Assembly: GCF_900099995.1 (NCBI RefSeq) | Contig: NZ_FNCZ01000001.1 | Coordinates: 992,001 to 1,056,000, forward strand | DNA: 64,000 nt | Source of the DNA: Winogradskyella thalassocola | Lineage (GTDB): Bacteria > Bacteroidota > Bacteroidia > Flavobacteriales > Flavobacteriaceae | Direction of reading: 5' to 3' | Shown here: positions 10,103 to 18,584 of the stretch, piece by piece | Numbering within the stretch: position 1 is the stretch's first letter | Layout: each line of letters starts with the position of its first letter | Program-made: the position numbers and the translations under genes | Notes under the pieces: model-generated | Told to the model about the DNA's origin: nothing | Seen by the model: the letters and a program-made list of their open reading frames with translations, nothing else | Database searches by the model: none

Positions 10103-10573
10103 CTATATTTTAATCTGTCGATTAATCTGTTCTTGTAAAGAAATAAACGTTTCCGTTCTAGAAACCCCTTTTATGCTTTGTATTTCAGAATTAAGAACAT
10201 GCATTAAATGCTCATTGTCTTTAGAAAGAATTTTAATAAAAATAGACCAATTACCTGTGGTATAATGGCATTCTATCACTTCAGGAATTTTTTGTAATTG
10301 CTTTACGGCTTCAGGGTTACTAATCGCTTTATCGAGATAAACTCCAACAAAAGCCATGGTGGTATAGCCTAAAACTTTCGGGTTAATTATAAATTTTGAT
10401 CCAGCAATAAGTCCCGATTTTTCAAGCTTTTTTAAACGCTGATGTATTGCAGCACCAGAGATACCAACATTTCTAGCGATTTCAAGAATTGGTGTTCTGG
10501 CATCTTCCATTAAAGCACGTAATATTTTTTTATCAATACCATCGATGTAAATACCATTATCGTTAATCTTCAT
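10103..10573 (-). CDS. Lrp/AsnC-family transcriptional regulator
   Basis: A 156-residue feast/famine regulator. Residues about 10-60 form the AsnC-type winged helix (DGIDKKILRALMEDAR, then IARNVGISGAAIHQRLKKLE). Residues 70-150 form the RAM ligand-binding domain (GVYLDKA and HYTTGNWSIFIKI). Such proteins sense amino acids and control amino-acid metabolism. It lies downstream of, and on the same strand as, a saccharopine-dehydrogenase-like gene but is separated from it by a hairpin terminator, so it is probably transcribed on its own. Control of the neighbouring gene is plausible but not shown. Confidence 0.92.
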   Translation of the reverse strand: MKINDNGIYIDGIDKKILRALMEDARTPILEIARNVGISGAAIHQRLKKLEKSGLIAGSKFIINPKVLGYTTMAFVGVYLDKAISNPEAVKQLQKIPEVIECHYTTGNWSIFIKILSKDNEHLMHVLNSEIQSIKGVSRTETFISLQEQINRQIKI

Positions 10574-10611
10574 GTGTCAAAAATATAATAAAATGAAAGT
10601 TAAAGATAGAA

Positions 10612-10636
10612 AAAGCGTTTCAATTTGAAACGCTTT
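10612..10636 (-). terminator. hairpin terminator after the saccharopine-dehydrogenase-like gene
   Basis: AAAGCGTTTCAA at 10612-10623 pairs with TTGAAACGCTTT at 10625-10636. On the minus strand it is followed by a T run. It lies between the two minus-strand genes. Confidence 0.75.
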
Positions 10637-10663
10637 AGCTCTTTTATCTATCTAAGTCTTTGT

Positions 10664-12028
10664 TTAAATATTTAAAGGGTTATACCCTAAATAAGGTACT
10701 TCATACTCTTTAAATACAATATCATAAGATTCTAATTCTTTTAAAATGGGAGTATAGACTTCTTTTGATATTGGGATTTGAACTCCTGGTGTTTTAATTT
10801 TACCATTCAATATCGCTAACGTTGCAATGGCAACCGGTAAGCCTACTGTTTTAGCCATTGCAGTATAGGTTTGATCTTTTCCAAGGGTAACCATAGTCGC
10901 ATCAATTTGATATTTTTTACCATCGAGTTCGTAACCAAATTTATGATACATTACGATCATATCTTTATCGTTTTCGCTTAATGTCCAGCTATCCATTAAG
11001 ATTTTCTGAAGAATTTGAGCAGGTGTCCCTTTATCTAATTCTACCATTTTTTTAGGATTAAAAATATCGAGCTCTAAGAACTTTTCCCAAACAATATCAT
11101 CTTGGTCAATTTTTAAAGCATGTCTAAATTTAAGCTCTACGGAATCCGTTGGACTGTACGGTAAAAATGAATTCACAAAATCACGATAGCTCATATTGGC
11201 GCTATCATCAATAGTGTAGCTGTCATCGGTCATTCCTAATTGTACAAAAACGTTCCATGCTCTACTAAAACCAACACGTCGCATGGTACCTCTATATAAT
11301 GTTTTGATATGGTCTAATCCATAAACTTGTTGGTATTTTAGAGAATCTCGGTTAGCATAACCTTCAAAACGGCCATAGCCTTCAACATCTAAAAATTCGG
11401 TACGTCTAAATAAACGATTATAGGGTATGTATTTGAATTGGTTTTCTTGCAGAAATTTTGCAGCTCCACCTTGCCCTGCAAGCACGACGTTTCTAGGGTT
11501 CCACGTAAATTTGTAATTCCAAAGGTTGTTGTCGCTTTCAGGGGCTACTAAACCACCCGTAAAAGATTCAAATAAAATCAATTTTCCTCCTTTATCTCTA
11601 ATGTGGTCAATGACATGCATAGCGCTCATATGGTCAACGCCTGGATCTACACCAATTTCATTCATAAAGATGAGGTTGTTGGCTTTGGCATCTTCATCTA
11701 AGGCTTGCATTTCTGGACTTACATAAGAGGCCGTAACCATATTCTTCTTATAGGTAATACAATCTTTGGCAACTTCTATATGAAAACGCGCAGGAAGCAT
11801 TGAGACCACTATATCAGCTTTTTTAACAGCAGCAGTTCTAGATTCTGCATTAAACACATCTAAATGAATAACGTCTGTGTTAGGATGATCTCCAACAAGC
11901 TTTTTAGCATTCTCTACATTGAGATCACCAATGGTGATATGAAGCTTTTCTGATTGAGAATTATCGAGTAAATATTTTATAAGATATGAGCAAGATTTTC
12001 CCGCTCCAATAATTAATATGTTTCGCAT
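10664..12028 (-). CDS. saccharopine dehydrogenase family protein
   Basis: A 454-residue NAD(P)-binding oxidoreductase. It opens with the Rossmann motif ILIIGAGKSCSYLI and has the substrate-domain segments NEIGVDPGVDHMSA (about 124-137) and FTGGLVAPESDNN that mark the saccharopine dehydrogenase / lysine-ketoglutarate reductase superfamily. Length fits the single-domain, glutamate-forming type. Family members act in lysine degradation through saccharopine, but related enzymes have other substrates, so the exact reaction is inferred. The adjacent Lrp regulator and a glutaryl-CoA-dehydrogenase-like gene elsewhere in the window (40308) would fit a lysine-catabolic role. Confidence 0.85.
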   Translation of the reverse strand: MRNILIIGAGKSCSYLIKYLLDNSQSEKLHITIGDLNVENAKKLVGDHPNTDVIHLDVFNAESRTAAVKKADIVVSMLPARFHIEVAKDCITYKKNMVTASYVSPEMQALDEDAKANNLIFMNEIGVDPGVDHMSAMHVIDHIRDKGGKLILFESFTGGLVAPESDNNLWNYKFTWNPRNVVLAGQGGAAKFLQENQFKYIPYNRLFRRTEFLDVEGYGRFEGYANRDSLKYQQVYGLDHIKTLYRGTMRRVGFSRAWNVFVQLGMTDDSYTIDDSANMSYRDFVNSFLPYSPTDSVELKFRHALKIDQDDIVWEKFLELDIFNPKKMVELDKGTPAQILQKILMDSWTLSENDKDMIVMYHKFGYELDGKKYQIDATMVTLGKDQTYTAMAKTVGLPVAIATLAILNGKIKTPGVQIPISKEVYTPILKELESYDIVFKEYEVPYLGYNPLNI

Positions 12029-12273
12029 AATGAGTTTATATAACTAATTTTGTATTGAATTTATGTAAGTATTTTGAGTTTTAGCGAAAATTGAAGATTT
12101 TGTGCCGTGTTGAAGTCCTTTTTTACTTGCATAGCATCGTTAAGGAAATAAAAAATGACAAAAACATGGTGCAAAAAATCAATTTTTTAGCGAATTGAAA
12201 ATGCTTGTATAAATTCTTTGTACGAATGTAACAAATACAAGAGGCATAATAAACCGAATTCACATTTTTAATT

Positions 12274-12663
12274 ATGAACAAGAGATTATTAGTTACCGGA
12301 TCTGTTTTAGGAATATTAGGCATTATTTTGGGTGCTTTTGCCGCGCACGGTTTAGAAAAATTGGTGGATTCTAATGCCATTAAAACTTTTGAAACAGGTG
12401 TGCGTTATCAGATATATCATGCTTTCTTTCTTTTAATTCTAGGTGGTACATCGTTTGTAAGTTTAAAACTAAAAAAGACAATTTTTTATTTAGTTTTAGT
12501 AGGTGTCGTTTTCTTTTCGGGCTCTATATATGGGCTGGCGACAAATTCACTTTCAAGCTTCGATTTTAAATCTATCGCTCTAATGACTCCTATCGGTGGA
12601 TTATTGCTTATAATGTCTTGGGTAATACTGTTAATAGGCATTATAAAAAATAAGGTGGATTAA
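12274..12663 (+). CDS. DUF423 family membrane protein
   Basis: A 129-residue inner-membrane protein with four predicted transmembrane helices (about 5-25, 47-67, 70-90 and 100-122). The conserved segments GAFAAHGLE and FETGVRYQIYHAFFL near the N-terminus identify DUF423 (YgdD-like). The function is unknown. It lies 65 bases upstream of pckA, but pckA appears to have its own promoter in that gap. Confidence 0.9.
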   Translation: MNKRLLVTGSVLGILGIILGAFAAHGLEKLVDSNAIKTFETGVRYQIYHAFFLLILGGTSFVSLKLKKTIFYLVLVGVVFFSGSIYGLATNSLSSFDFKSIALMTPIGGLLLIMSWVILLIGIIKNKVD

Positions 12664-12678
12664 TATAAATCAAAGGTG

Positions 12679-12705
12679 TTGTTTCAAAATAAAATTATAA
12701 TTTTG
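12679..12705 (+). promoter_or_regulatory. pckA promoter
   Basis: TTG at 12679-12681 and TAATTTTG at 12698-12705 match the Bacteroidota -33/-7 elements with a slightly short 16-base spacer. The start codon of pckA is 24 bases downstream. Confidence 0.6.
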
Positions 12706-12728
12706 CAAGACTAAACAACACAAATATT

Positions 12729-14345
12729 ATGGCAAATCATTCCCAATCAACGAAATCGATTTCGTTGGATCAATATGGAATTAAAAATGCAAAAGTAAAT
12801 TATCAATTATCTTCAGATGAGCTTCATGCTGAAACCATTTCTAAAGGCCAAGGAGTAGAATCTTCTTCTGGTGCTTTAGCGGTGAATACAGGTGAGTTTA
12901 CAGGTCGTTCTCCAATGGATAGATTTATTGTGAAAGACGATATCACTAAAGACAAAGTTTGGTGGGGAAACATCAACATTCCGTTTGATAGTGATAAGTT
13001 TCAAAAACTTTACGACAAAGTAGCTGATTATTTGTCTGAAAAAGAAATTTATGTACGTGATAGTTATGCTTGTGCAGATGAAGATTACAAGTTAAATATT
13101 AGGGTAATCAATGAGTATCCTTGGAGCAATATGTTTGCATATAACATGTTTTTACGTCCGACGGAAGCTGAATTAGAAAACTTTTCGCCAGAATGGACTG
13201 TGGTAAATGCACCAGGTTTTATGGCTGATCCTGAAGTTGATGGCACACGTCAGCATAACTTTGCGATTTTAGATTTTACACGTAAGATTGCTTTAATCGG
13301 TGGAACTGGTTATACGGGTGAAATTAAAAAAGGAATCTTTTCTGCATTAAATTTCATTCTTCCGGTATTTAAAAATACGTTGCCAATGCACTGTAGTGCT
13401 AATGTTGGTAAAGATGGTGATACATCTATTTTCTTCGGCTTATCCGGAACAGGGAAAACAACACTTTCTACAGATCCTAATCGTAGTTTAATTGGTGATG
13501 ATGAACATGGATGGACAAAAGAAAATACTGTGTTTAATTTTGAAGGTGGTTGTTACGCTAAAGTAATCAACCTATCTCAAGAACAAGAGCCTGAGATTTT
13601 TGCAGCTATTAGAAAAGGTGCCATTTTAGAAAATGTAATTATGGATGATAAAGGCAACGTCGATTTTGCTGATACATCTATTACTCAAAATACTAGGGTA
13701 AGTTACCCAATTTACCATATAGATAATATTAGAAAACCTTCTGTGGGTGAAAATCCTAAGAATATATTTTTCTTAACAGCTGATGCCTTTGGTGTACTGC
13801 CTCCAATATCTAAACTGACTCCAAGTCAGGCTGCATACCACTTTATTTCTGGTTATACAGCTAAGGTTGCTGGTACAGAAGCGGGTGTTGTAGAACCAGT
13901 ACCAAGTTTTTCTGCTTGTTTTGGTGCGCCATTTATGCCATTACATCCAACGGAATACGCTAAGATGTTAAGTAAAAAGATGAAAGATGCTAACGTAAAT
14001 GTATGGTTAGTAAATACAGGTTGGACAGGTGGTCCTTATGGAGTAGGTACACGTATGAAATTAAAGTACACACGTGCTATGATTAATGCAGCTTTAAATG
14101 GTGATTTAAAGGATTACACTTATGAAGATTATCATATACATTCTGTGTTTGGAGTGGCACAACCAAGAACGTGTCCTGGAGTACCAACAGAAGTGTTGAG
14201 TCCAAGAACGACTTGGAATGACGACAAGGCTTATTATACTATGGCATTTAAATTATCTAATGCGTTTAGAGAGAACTTTAAGAAGTTTGAGTCTTACGCT
14301 TCAGAAGAAGTGAGACGTGGTGGTCCACAACGTTATGCATTCTAG
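12729..14345 (+). CDS. pckA: phosphoenolpyruvate carboxykinase (ATP)
   Basis: A 538-residue ATP-type PEPCK that interconverts oxaloacetate plus ATP with PEP, CO2 and ADP, the first committed step of gluconeogenesis. It has GEFTGRSPMDRFIVKD near 50, the substrate-site lysine region YTGEIKKGIFS, MHCSANVG, the kinase-1a P-loop GLSGTGKTTLS near residue 237, GDDEHGW with the metal-binding Asp, and NTGWTGGPYGVG with the ATP-site residues. The length is standard. It is followed at once by a strong bidirectional terminator. A second, unrelated-looking PEPCK candidate of the PPi type lies at 36710-40159. Confidence 0.98.
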   Translation: MANHSQSTKSISLDQYGIKNAKVNYQLSSDELHAETISKGQGVESSSGALAVNTGEFTGRSPMDRFIVKDDITKDKVWWGNINIPFDSDKFQKLYDKVADYLSEKEIYVRDSYACADEDYKLNIRVINEYPWSNMFAYNMFLRPTEAELENFSPEWTVVNAPGFMADPEVDGTRQHNFAILDFTRKIALIGGTGYTGEIKKGIFSALNFILPVFKNTLPMHCSANVGKDGDTSIFFGLSGTGKTTLSTDPNRSLIGDDEHGWTKENTVFNFEGGCYAKVINLSQEQEPEIFAAIRKGAILENVIMDDKGNVDFADTSITQNTRVSYPIYHIDNIRKPSVGENPKNIFFLTADAFGVLPPISKLTPSQAAYHFISGYTAKVAGTEAGVVEPVPSFSACFGAPFMPLHPTEYAKMLSKKMKDANVNVWLVNTGWTGGPYGVGTRMKLKYTRAMINAALNGDLKDYTYEDYHIHSVFGVAQPRTCPGVPTEVLSPRTTWNDDKAYYTMAFKLSNAFRENFKKFESYASEEVRRGGPQRYAF

Positions 14346-14364
14346 ATAATAATTTATATAAATT

Positions 14365-14400
14365 AAAAAAGCGATTCTAAAATTTAGAATCGCTTTTTTT
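14365..14400 (+). terminator. pckA terminator, copy 1 of a duplicated palindrome
   Basis: A-run, GCGATTCTAAA, then TTTAGAATCGC, then a T-run. The same palindrome recurs at 16965-16999 with a single base less in the loop. The two copies bracket the accessory genes between them. Confidence 0.9.
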
Positions 14401-14678
14401 AATCTTAATATATAAGAATCGCTACCACAAGTGTGAATAATACTATACTTTTTCTAAAAAAAAAAAGTACTAAGTACAGTGCCTTAAGACGAAAATTTCA
14501 GAAGAAAAGACGTACAAGAATTATTAATGTTTATGGAAAAACCGTAATTGAGACTTTACATTTTATATAACTTTAACCTTAAGCAGTTTTGTGTTAGGTC
14601 TATATGTTTCTAACTTTAAACATATTCCTACGTATAATCGATTAATAGCTATTTAGTGAGTAACTAAACAACCAATAT
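14401..14678 (+). other. non-coding stretch at the left of the accessory cassette
   Basis: No complete gene. A short stretch AGAATCGCT at 14415-14423 repeats the right arm of the adjacent terminator. Around 14490-14548 there is a short open segment without a start that ends in a stop, possibly a decayed gene end. The rest is AT-rich and has no recognisable signal. Confidence 0.4.
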
Positions 14679-16340
14679 ATAAAGAATAAGTTTTTAATAG
14701 TAATACTATGTTTAGGATTGCTAACCGTTTATTACAGTTGTGATAAAGATGATGGTATTGTTAAGGAAGTTCTAAATACAGAAGTTGCAACACCCGTTTT
14801 TAAGACATTAACTTATGAAACAGCAGATGCTATTTTTAACCGTTTACGAACAGATGTTAAAATAACAAAATATTTAAAACTACCCGAAGGCTCAACACTT
14901 CAAAGCAAATCTACACAAGATACGTTAGGGCTTACCATTGCTACAGATATAATAAAGCAGGTAACTTTAGGGACTTACACATCTTATACCATGAAGATTG
15001 TGCACCAAACAGATAGTACTGTTTTTTATAACCTAACCATAGAGGACAAAAATGGAGTGTCTAGCATGTTAGTTACAAAATACACTCCTACTGATTATTG
15101 GCTAAGTAATAAAGGAGAAGCATACCAAGGAGGTATTCAGTCTAAAAAAGTAAACAAATTAACTGAATTTATTGACGTAGAAGCACCATTTGACGATGAT
15201 TTATTAGATGGTAATAATGACTATGACGTGGGTGCTGGTCCTGGAGGAAGTGCTGGTACTTATAGTGCTGACTATCCAACAGATTGTTTCGGAACTGTAA
15301 TTATATCCATGGAAATGATAACTCATCTGTGCCAATGTGTTACACCTGGTCATTTACCTGGTGGTTGTAACGATTGCTCTAATCCTGGTTATTATGAGTA
15401 CGTACCTAGATATAGCTGCATAGATGATGGTAATTACAACCCAGACGTACCTGACGACTCTGGCGGATCAATTGGAGGTGTATCACCACCAGATCCAATT
15501 GATGATACTTCTATAGGAGTTTCAATAATGCCCGAAGAATGTACTGAGCGTTTACCTGGCGATATAGACGGAGATTGCAAGTTAAGCCCTTATGAAATGT
15601 GTATGAAAAGCAATAATAATTATAGCCAAGAGATCTGTGATTGTGTGGCTGATGGAAATGTAATAGCTACATGTATTTTTAATGATAATTGTAAAAAAAT
15701 TAATGAACAAAATTCCGGCCCAGAGCATATGGCTAAAATTGCATTTCTAAAAACTAAATTTAACGCACCAACAGAAGTAGGGTTTTCTTACAAAGCAAAT
15801 GGTATTTATGTGAATCTCAATAATTTTACTAATGGCGGTCATTCTTTAGATATAGAAATAACAAGTGATATGCTTGGATTTGCACATACGCATCTTAACG
15901 ATAAAAACATAGGCAATTTTAATGGCGATGGTATAGATGACATAGAAAAACGTATAAGAATATTTTCGCCAAAAGATATAAGAACTTTTTTACAACTTTT
16001 AGAAAATGCACATAACAACAATTTAGCTACATCAGATATTTATGGTACTATGGTATCTAGTTCTGGCACATATATCCTTAAACTAGATGGAGATATTAAT
16101 AATGTATTAACTCAGTTTACGCCCTCAATGAGTGGACAATTAGCAAGTTTGGCTATGAAAAATAAGTTTAAAAAATATTTTAATGAATATAGTAACATAG
16201 AAAAAGCTTTTCTTCATTTTTTAAAAAATGAAGTTGGTGTCAGTGGTATTAAACTCTTTGAAATAAAAAACAACGGTACTATTAAAGAAAAAAAACTTAA
16301 ACAAAATGGCAACGTAGAATCTAATACTTGCCCAGATTAA
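14679..16340 (+). CDS. putative exported lipoprotein of the accessory cassette, apparent AUA start
   Basis: A 553-residue reading frame if begun at the ATA codon at 14679, which yields a textbook lipoprotein signal (I/M, KNKFLIVILCLGLL, then TVYYSC). The first conventional in-frame start is TTG at 14718, which would remove most of the signal peptide, and there is no ATG or GTG. Residues about 160-280 are Asp/Gly/Cys-rich with CQCVTPGHLPGGCNDC and GDIDGDCKLSPYEMC, and may bind metal. Residues about 335-500 form a second domain with GFAHTHLND, a Ca-site-like FNGDGIDD and FSPKDIRTF. The HxH followed by SPxD recalls JAB-like hydrolase domains of secreted Bacteroidota proteins, but I cannot confirm this. 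It is followed 18 bases later by another lipoprotein. Likely acquired; function unknown. Confidence 0.65.
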   Translation: MKNKFLIVILCLGLLTVYYSCDKDDGIVKEVLNTEVATPVFKTLTYETADAIFNRLRTDVKITKYLKLPEGSTLQSKSTQDTLGLTIATDIIKQVTLGTYTSYTMKIVHQTDSTVFYNLTIEDKNGVSSMLVTKYTPTDYWLSNKGEAYQGGIQSKKVNKLTEFIDVEAPFDDDLLDGNNDYDVGAGPGGSAGTYSADYPTDCFGTVIISMEMITHLCQCVTPGHLPGGCNDCSNPGYYEYVPRYSCIDDGNYNPDVPDDSGGSIGGVSPPDPIDDTSIGVSIMPEECTERLPGDIDGDCKLSPYEMCMKSNNNYSQEICDCVADGNVIATCIFNDNCKKINEQNSGPEHMAKIAFLKTKFNAPTEVGFSYKANGIYVNLNNFTNGGHSLDIEITSDMLGFAHTHLNDKNIGNFNGDGIDDIEKRIRIFSPKDIRTFLQLLENAHNNNLATSDIYGTMVSSSGTYILKLDGDINNVLTQFTPSMSGQLASLAMKNKFKKYFNEYSNIEKAFLHFLKNEVGVSGIKLFEIKNNGTIKEKKLKQNGNVESNTCPD

Positions 16341-16358
16341 TAAATAGAACAAAAAACT

Positions 16359-16958
16359 ATGAAACATATATTATTTATACTTTTAATTACGGCAACTTTA
16401 TTTAGTTGTAAAGTACAGCAAGTTTATGCCCAAGAACTAATAGCAGTAGAAGAACATATTAATTATTTAAATAATGAGACAGAAATACAAGATAATACAT
16501 ACTTTAAAGACGTCAATAATCTTTTTGATGAATTTATTGGTGTCTGGATAGGTAGTTACAACGATAAGAATTTTACATTCATAATATCAGAGACAACTGA
16601 ACAATCAAGTATCCGACCATTATCTTTCGACAAATTAATGATCAACTATAAAGTAACAGACATAAGTGGGGTTACATTGATTGATACAACAAATTTACCC
16701 ATTACAAATTTACTAGTGATGCAAGGAACTTATTTTATAGAAAATGGGGAGAGTTATCAGTTATCTTATTACGGGGAAGAATTTGAGTGCGGCGATTTTG
16801 GAAAAATTTTTATAACAGTTATAAATAATAATGTCAACCCATCAGAGTTAAACGTTTATTTTAGCCAAGGACATGATATTAATGATCCAAACGAATGCAC
16901 AAACGATGTTACTATTCCGTTTCCTAGAGATGTGAATTTTACATTAATTAAACAATAA
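16359..16958 (+). CDS. lipoprotein, probably DUF6705-like
   Basis: A 199-residue lipoprotein with signal peptide MKHILFILLITATLFSC (C17). After a linker, residues about 55-190 form a compact beta-rich domain starting FDEFIGVWIGSYNDKNFTF. This recalls small flavobacterial lipoproteins of the DUF6705 type (a Trp motif in a lipocalin-like fold). The family name is from memory and unchecked. It follows the larger lipoprotein by 18 bases, so the two probably form one transcript ending at the second copy of the pckA-type terminator. Confidence 0.65.
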   Translation: MKHILFILLITATLFSCKVQQVYAQELIAVEEHINYLNNETEIQDNTYFKDVNNLFDEFIGVWIGSYNDKNFTFIISETTEQSSIRPLSFDKLMINYKVTDISGVTLIDTTNLPITNLLVMQGTYFIENGESYQLSYYGEEFECGDFGKIFITVINNNVNPSELNVYFSQGHDINDPNECTNDVTIPFPRDVNFTLIKQ

Positions 16959-16964
16959 AATCTA

Positions 16965-16999
16965 AAAAAGCGATTCTAAATTTAGAATCGCTTTTTTTA
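16965..16999. terminator. bidirectional terminator, copy 2 of the pckA palindrome
   Basis: Perfect palindrome: six A, GCGATTCTAAA, TTTAGAATCGC, seven T. It is almost identical to 14365-14400. It serves the plus-strand lipoprotein pair and, in reverse, the converging hemD gene (ends 17021). Confidence 0.9.
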
Positions 17000-17020
17000 T
17001 ATGAGGTAATAAATGTTTTA

Positions 17021-17770
17021 TTATTTTCCTTTATTAACAGCATCAATATATTTCTGTAAAGCCATTGTCATTGAAGGTGTTTCAGGAGTTGGTGCAGCGA
17101 TATCTACACGCATTCCTTTTTCTTCAACTGCTTTAACGGTTGTATTTCCAAATACAGCGATACGTGTATTTTTCTGTTCAAAATTAGGAAAATTATGAAA
17201 CAATGATTCGATACCAGATGGGCTAAAGAATACTAAAATATCATAATACACATCAGCTAAATCAGATAAATCACTGATTACTGTTTTGTAGAAAGTAGCT
17301 TGTTTCCAATTAACACCTAGATCATTTAATAATTCAGGTATAATCGGTTTAACTTTATCTGTTGTTGGTAATAAAAACGCTTCGTCTTTATATTTTTTAA
17401 TCAAAGGCATTAAATCTTCAAACGTACGCTTCCCAACGTAAATTTTACGTTTTCTGTAGACTACATACTTCTGTAAATAATAGGCTACTGCTTCAGACTG
17501 GCAGAAATACTTCATAGAATCTGGCACTTTAAAGCGCATTTCATCTGCAACTCTAAAGAAATGATCCACTGAATTTCTACTTGTAAGTATAATGGCTGTG
17601 TACTTTGTAAGATCTACTTTTTGCTGCCTCACATCCTTAGAGGAAACACCTTCAACATGAATAAAGGGTCTAAAGTCCACTTTTACTTTTTGCTTTTCTT
17701 GCAAATCAAAGTATGGGGAGTTTTCTATTTTAGGCTCTGGTTGTGATACTAAAATTGTTTTCACTTTCAT
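17021..17770 (-). CDS. hemD: uroporphyrinogen-III synthase
   Basis: A 249-residue HemD-family protein, which cyclises hydroxymethylbilane to uroporphyrinogen III in haem biosynthesis. The sequence is divergent, as usual for HemD, but shows the two-domain pattern: YTAIILTSRNSVDHFF near residue 55, FCQSEAVAYYL, then the second-domain signature ILVFFSPSGIESLF near 180 followed by VFGNTTVKAVEEKGMRVDI. It is 16 bases downstream of a DUF4271 gene on the same strand, a pairing that I remember as common in Bacteroidota. Confidence 0.88.
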   Translation of the reverse strand: MKVKTILVSQPEPKIENSPYFDLQEKQKVKVDFRPFIHVEGVSSKDVRQQKVDLTKYTAIILTSRNSVDHFFRVADEMRFKVPDSMKYFCQSEAVAYYLQKYVVYRKRKIYVGKRTFEDLMPLIKKYKDEAFLLPTTDKVKPIIPELLNDLGVNWKQATFYKTVISDLSDLADVYYDILVFFSPSGIESLFHNFPNFEQKNTRIAVFGNTTVKAVEEKGMRVDIAAPTPETPSMTMALQKYIDAVNKGK

Positions 17771-17786
17771 ACGTAAACAGGGTGTT

Positions 17787-18437
17787 TTAAACGTTATACT
17801 CCCTAATTACCTTAAATAAAAGGATATAAGGGCTAATTTCGAGAGCGCAAAGATACAATAAAAAATAGAAAAAATTTGGATTTATTGATTTTTGATGGGT
17901 TTTGAATGAAGATAAAAATCCAATCACATTTATAAGGCAAACAATAGAGATTGCTGAGATTATAATAATAGTCATGCGTATATCTGTATACAGCAAAAAT
18001 AAATTGGCGATTAAAAAAATGAGGCCAGAAAAATTCTTGAAGGTTGTTTTTTGAAATAAATAATCATCTATTAAGCTATCAATTTCAAAAAGGCTCCCAA
18101 TAAGGCGCTCCAAAAGTGTTTTTATGATAATAACAGTAGAGACTGCAAACGTTAGTTTTAAGAATGACATTAGCTCAAATCCAACAGGAGTTACAAACGT
18201 ATTGTAAGCGAAATAGATAAAAATACTTAGCGATAACGAAAGATTAATAAACAGAAAGCTATCAAATTGATCTATAAATTTTTGATCCTTAGCGTAAATC
18301 TTAAGGTATTTAGAATTACCAATGACATACAAGAAATCATTAAAGCGAAGTGTGTTTAAATATTTAGCAACCACGATGGTAAACAATCCTATGATTGTAA
18401 AAATGGTAAACCACTCGTGTGTTATATAATTTCGCAT
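17787..18437 (-). CDS. DUF4271 family membrane protein
   Basis: A 216-residue polytopic inner-membrane protein with about six hydrophobic segments (from about 10-30, 60-80, 88-108, 135-155, 160-180 and 190-210). The N-terminal part, NTLRFNDFLYVIGNSKYLK, is typical of the Bacteroidota-specific DUF4271. The function is unknown. It probably shares a transcript with the downstream hemD gene. Confidence 0.8.
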   Translation of the reverse strand: MRNYITHEWFTIFTIIGLFTIVVAKYLNTLRFNDFLYVIGNSKYLKIYAKDQKFIDQFDSFLFINLSLSLSIFIYFAYNTFVTPVGFELMSFLKLTFAVSTVIIIKTLLERLIGSLFEIDSLIDDYLFQKTTFKNFSGLIFLIANLFLLYTDIRMTIIIISAISIVCLINVIGFLSSFKTHQKSINPNFFYFLLYLCALEISPYILLFKVIREYNV

Positions 18438-18584
18438 GCCGCTAAATTATAAAAAAATGAGCTTACAATTAGAAGTACGATTCATAACTATCAAAAAAGT
18501 TAATTACAGTATATAATCCATTAAAAACTTTATTTTTGTTGAAATTCTAAAAAGTCGCTCCAAAGAGTGTTTAAAAGTGAGTTA

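Noticed and set aside
12123..12380. Minus-strand 85-codon frame before and inside the DUF423 gene
   Set aside because: It overlaps the well-supported start of DUF423 and has no convincing protein features; the hydrophobic tail comes from AT-rich DNA.
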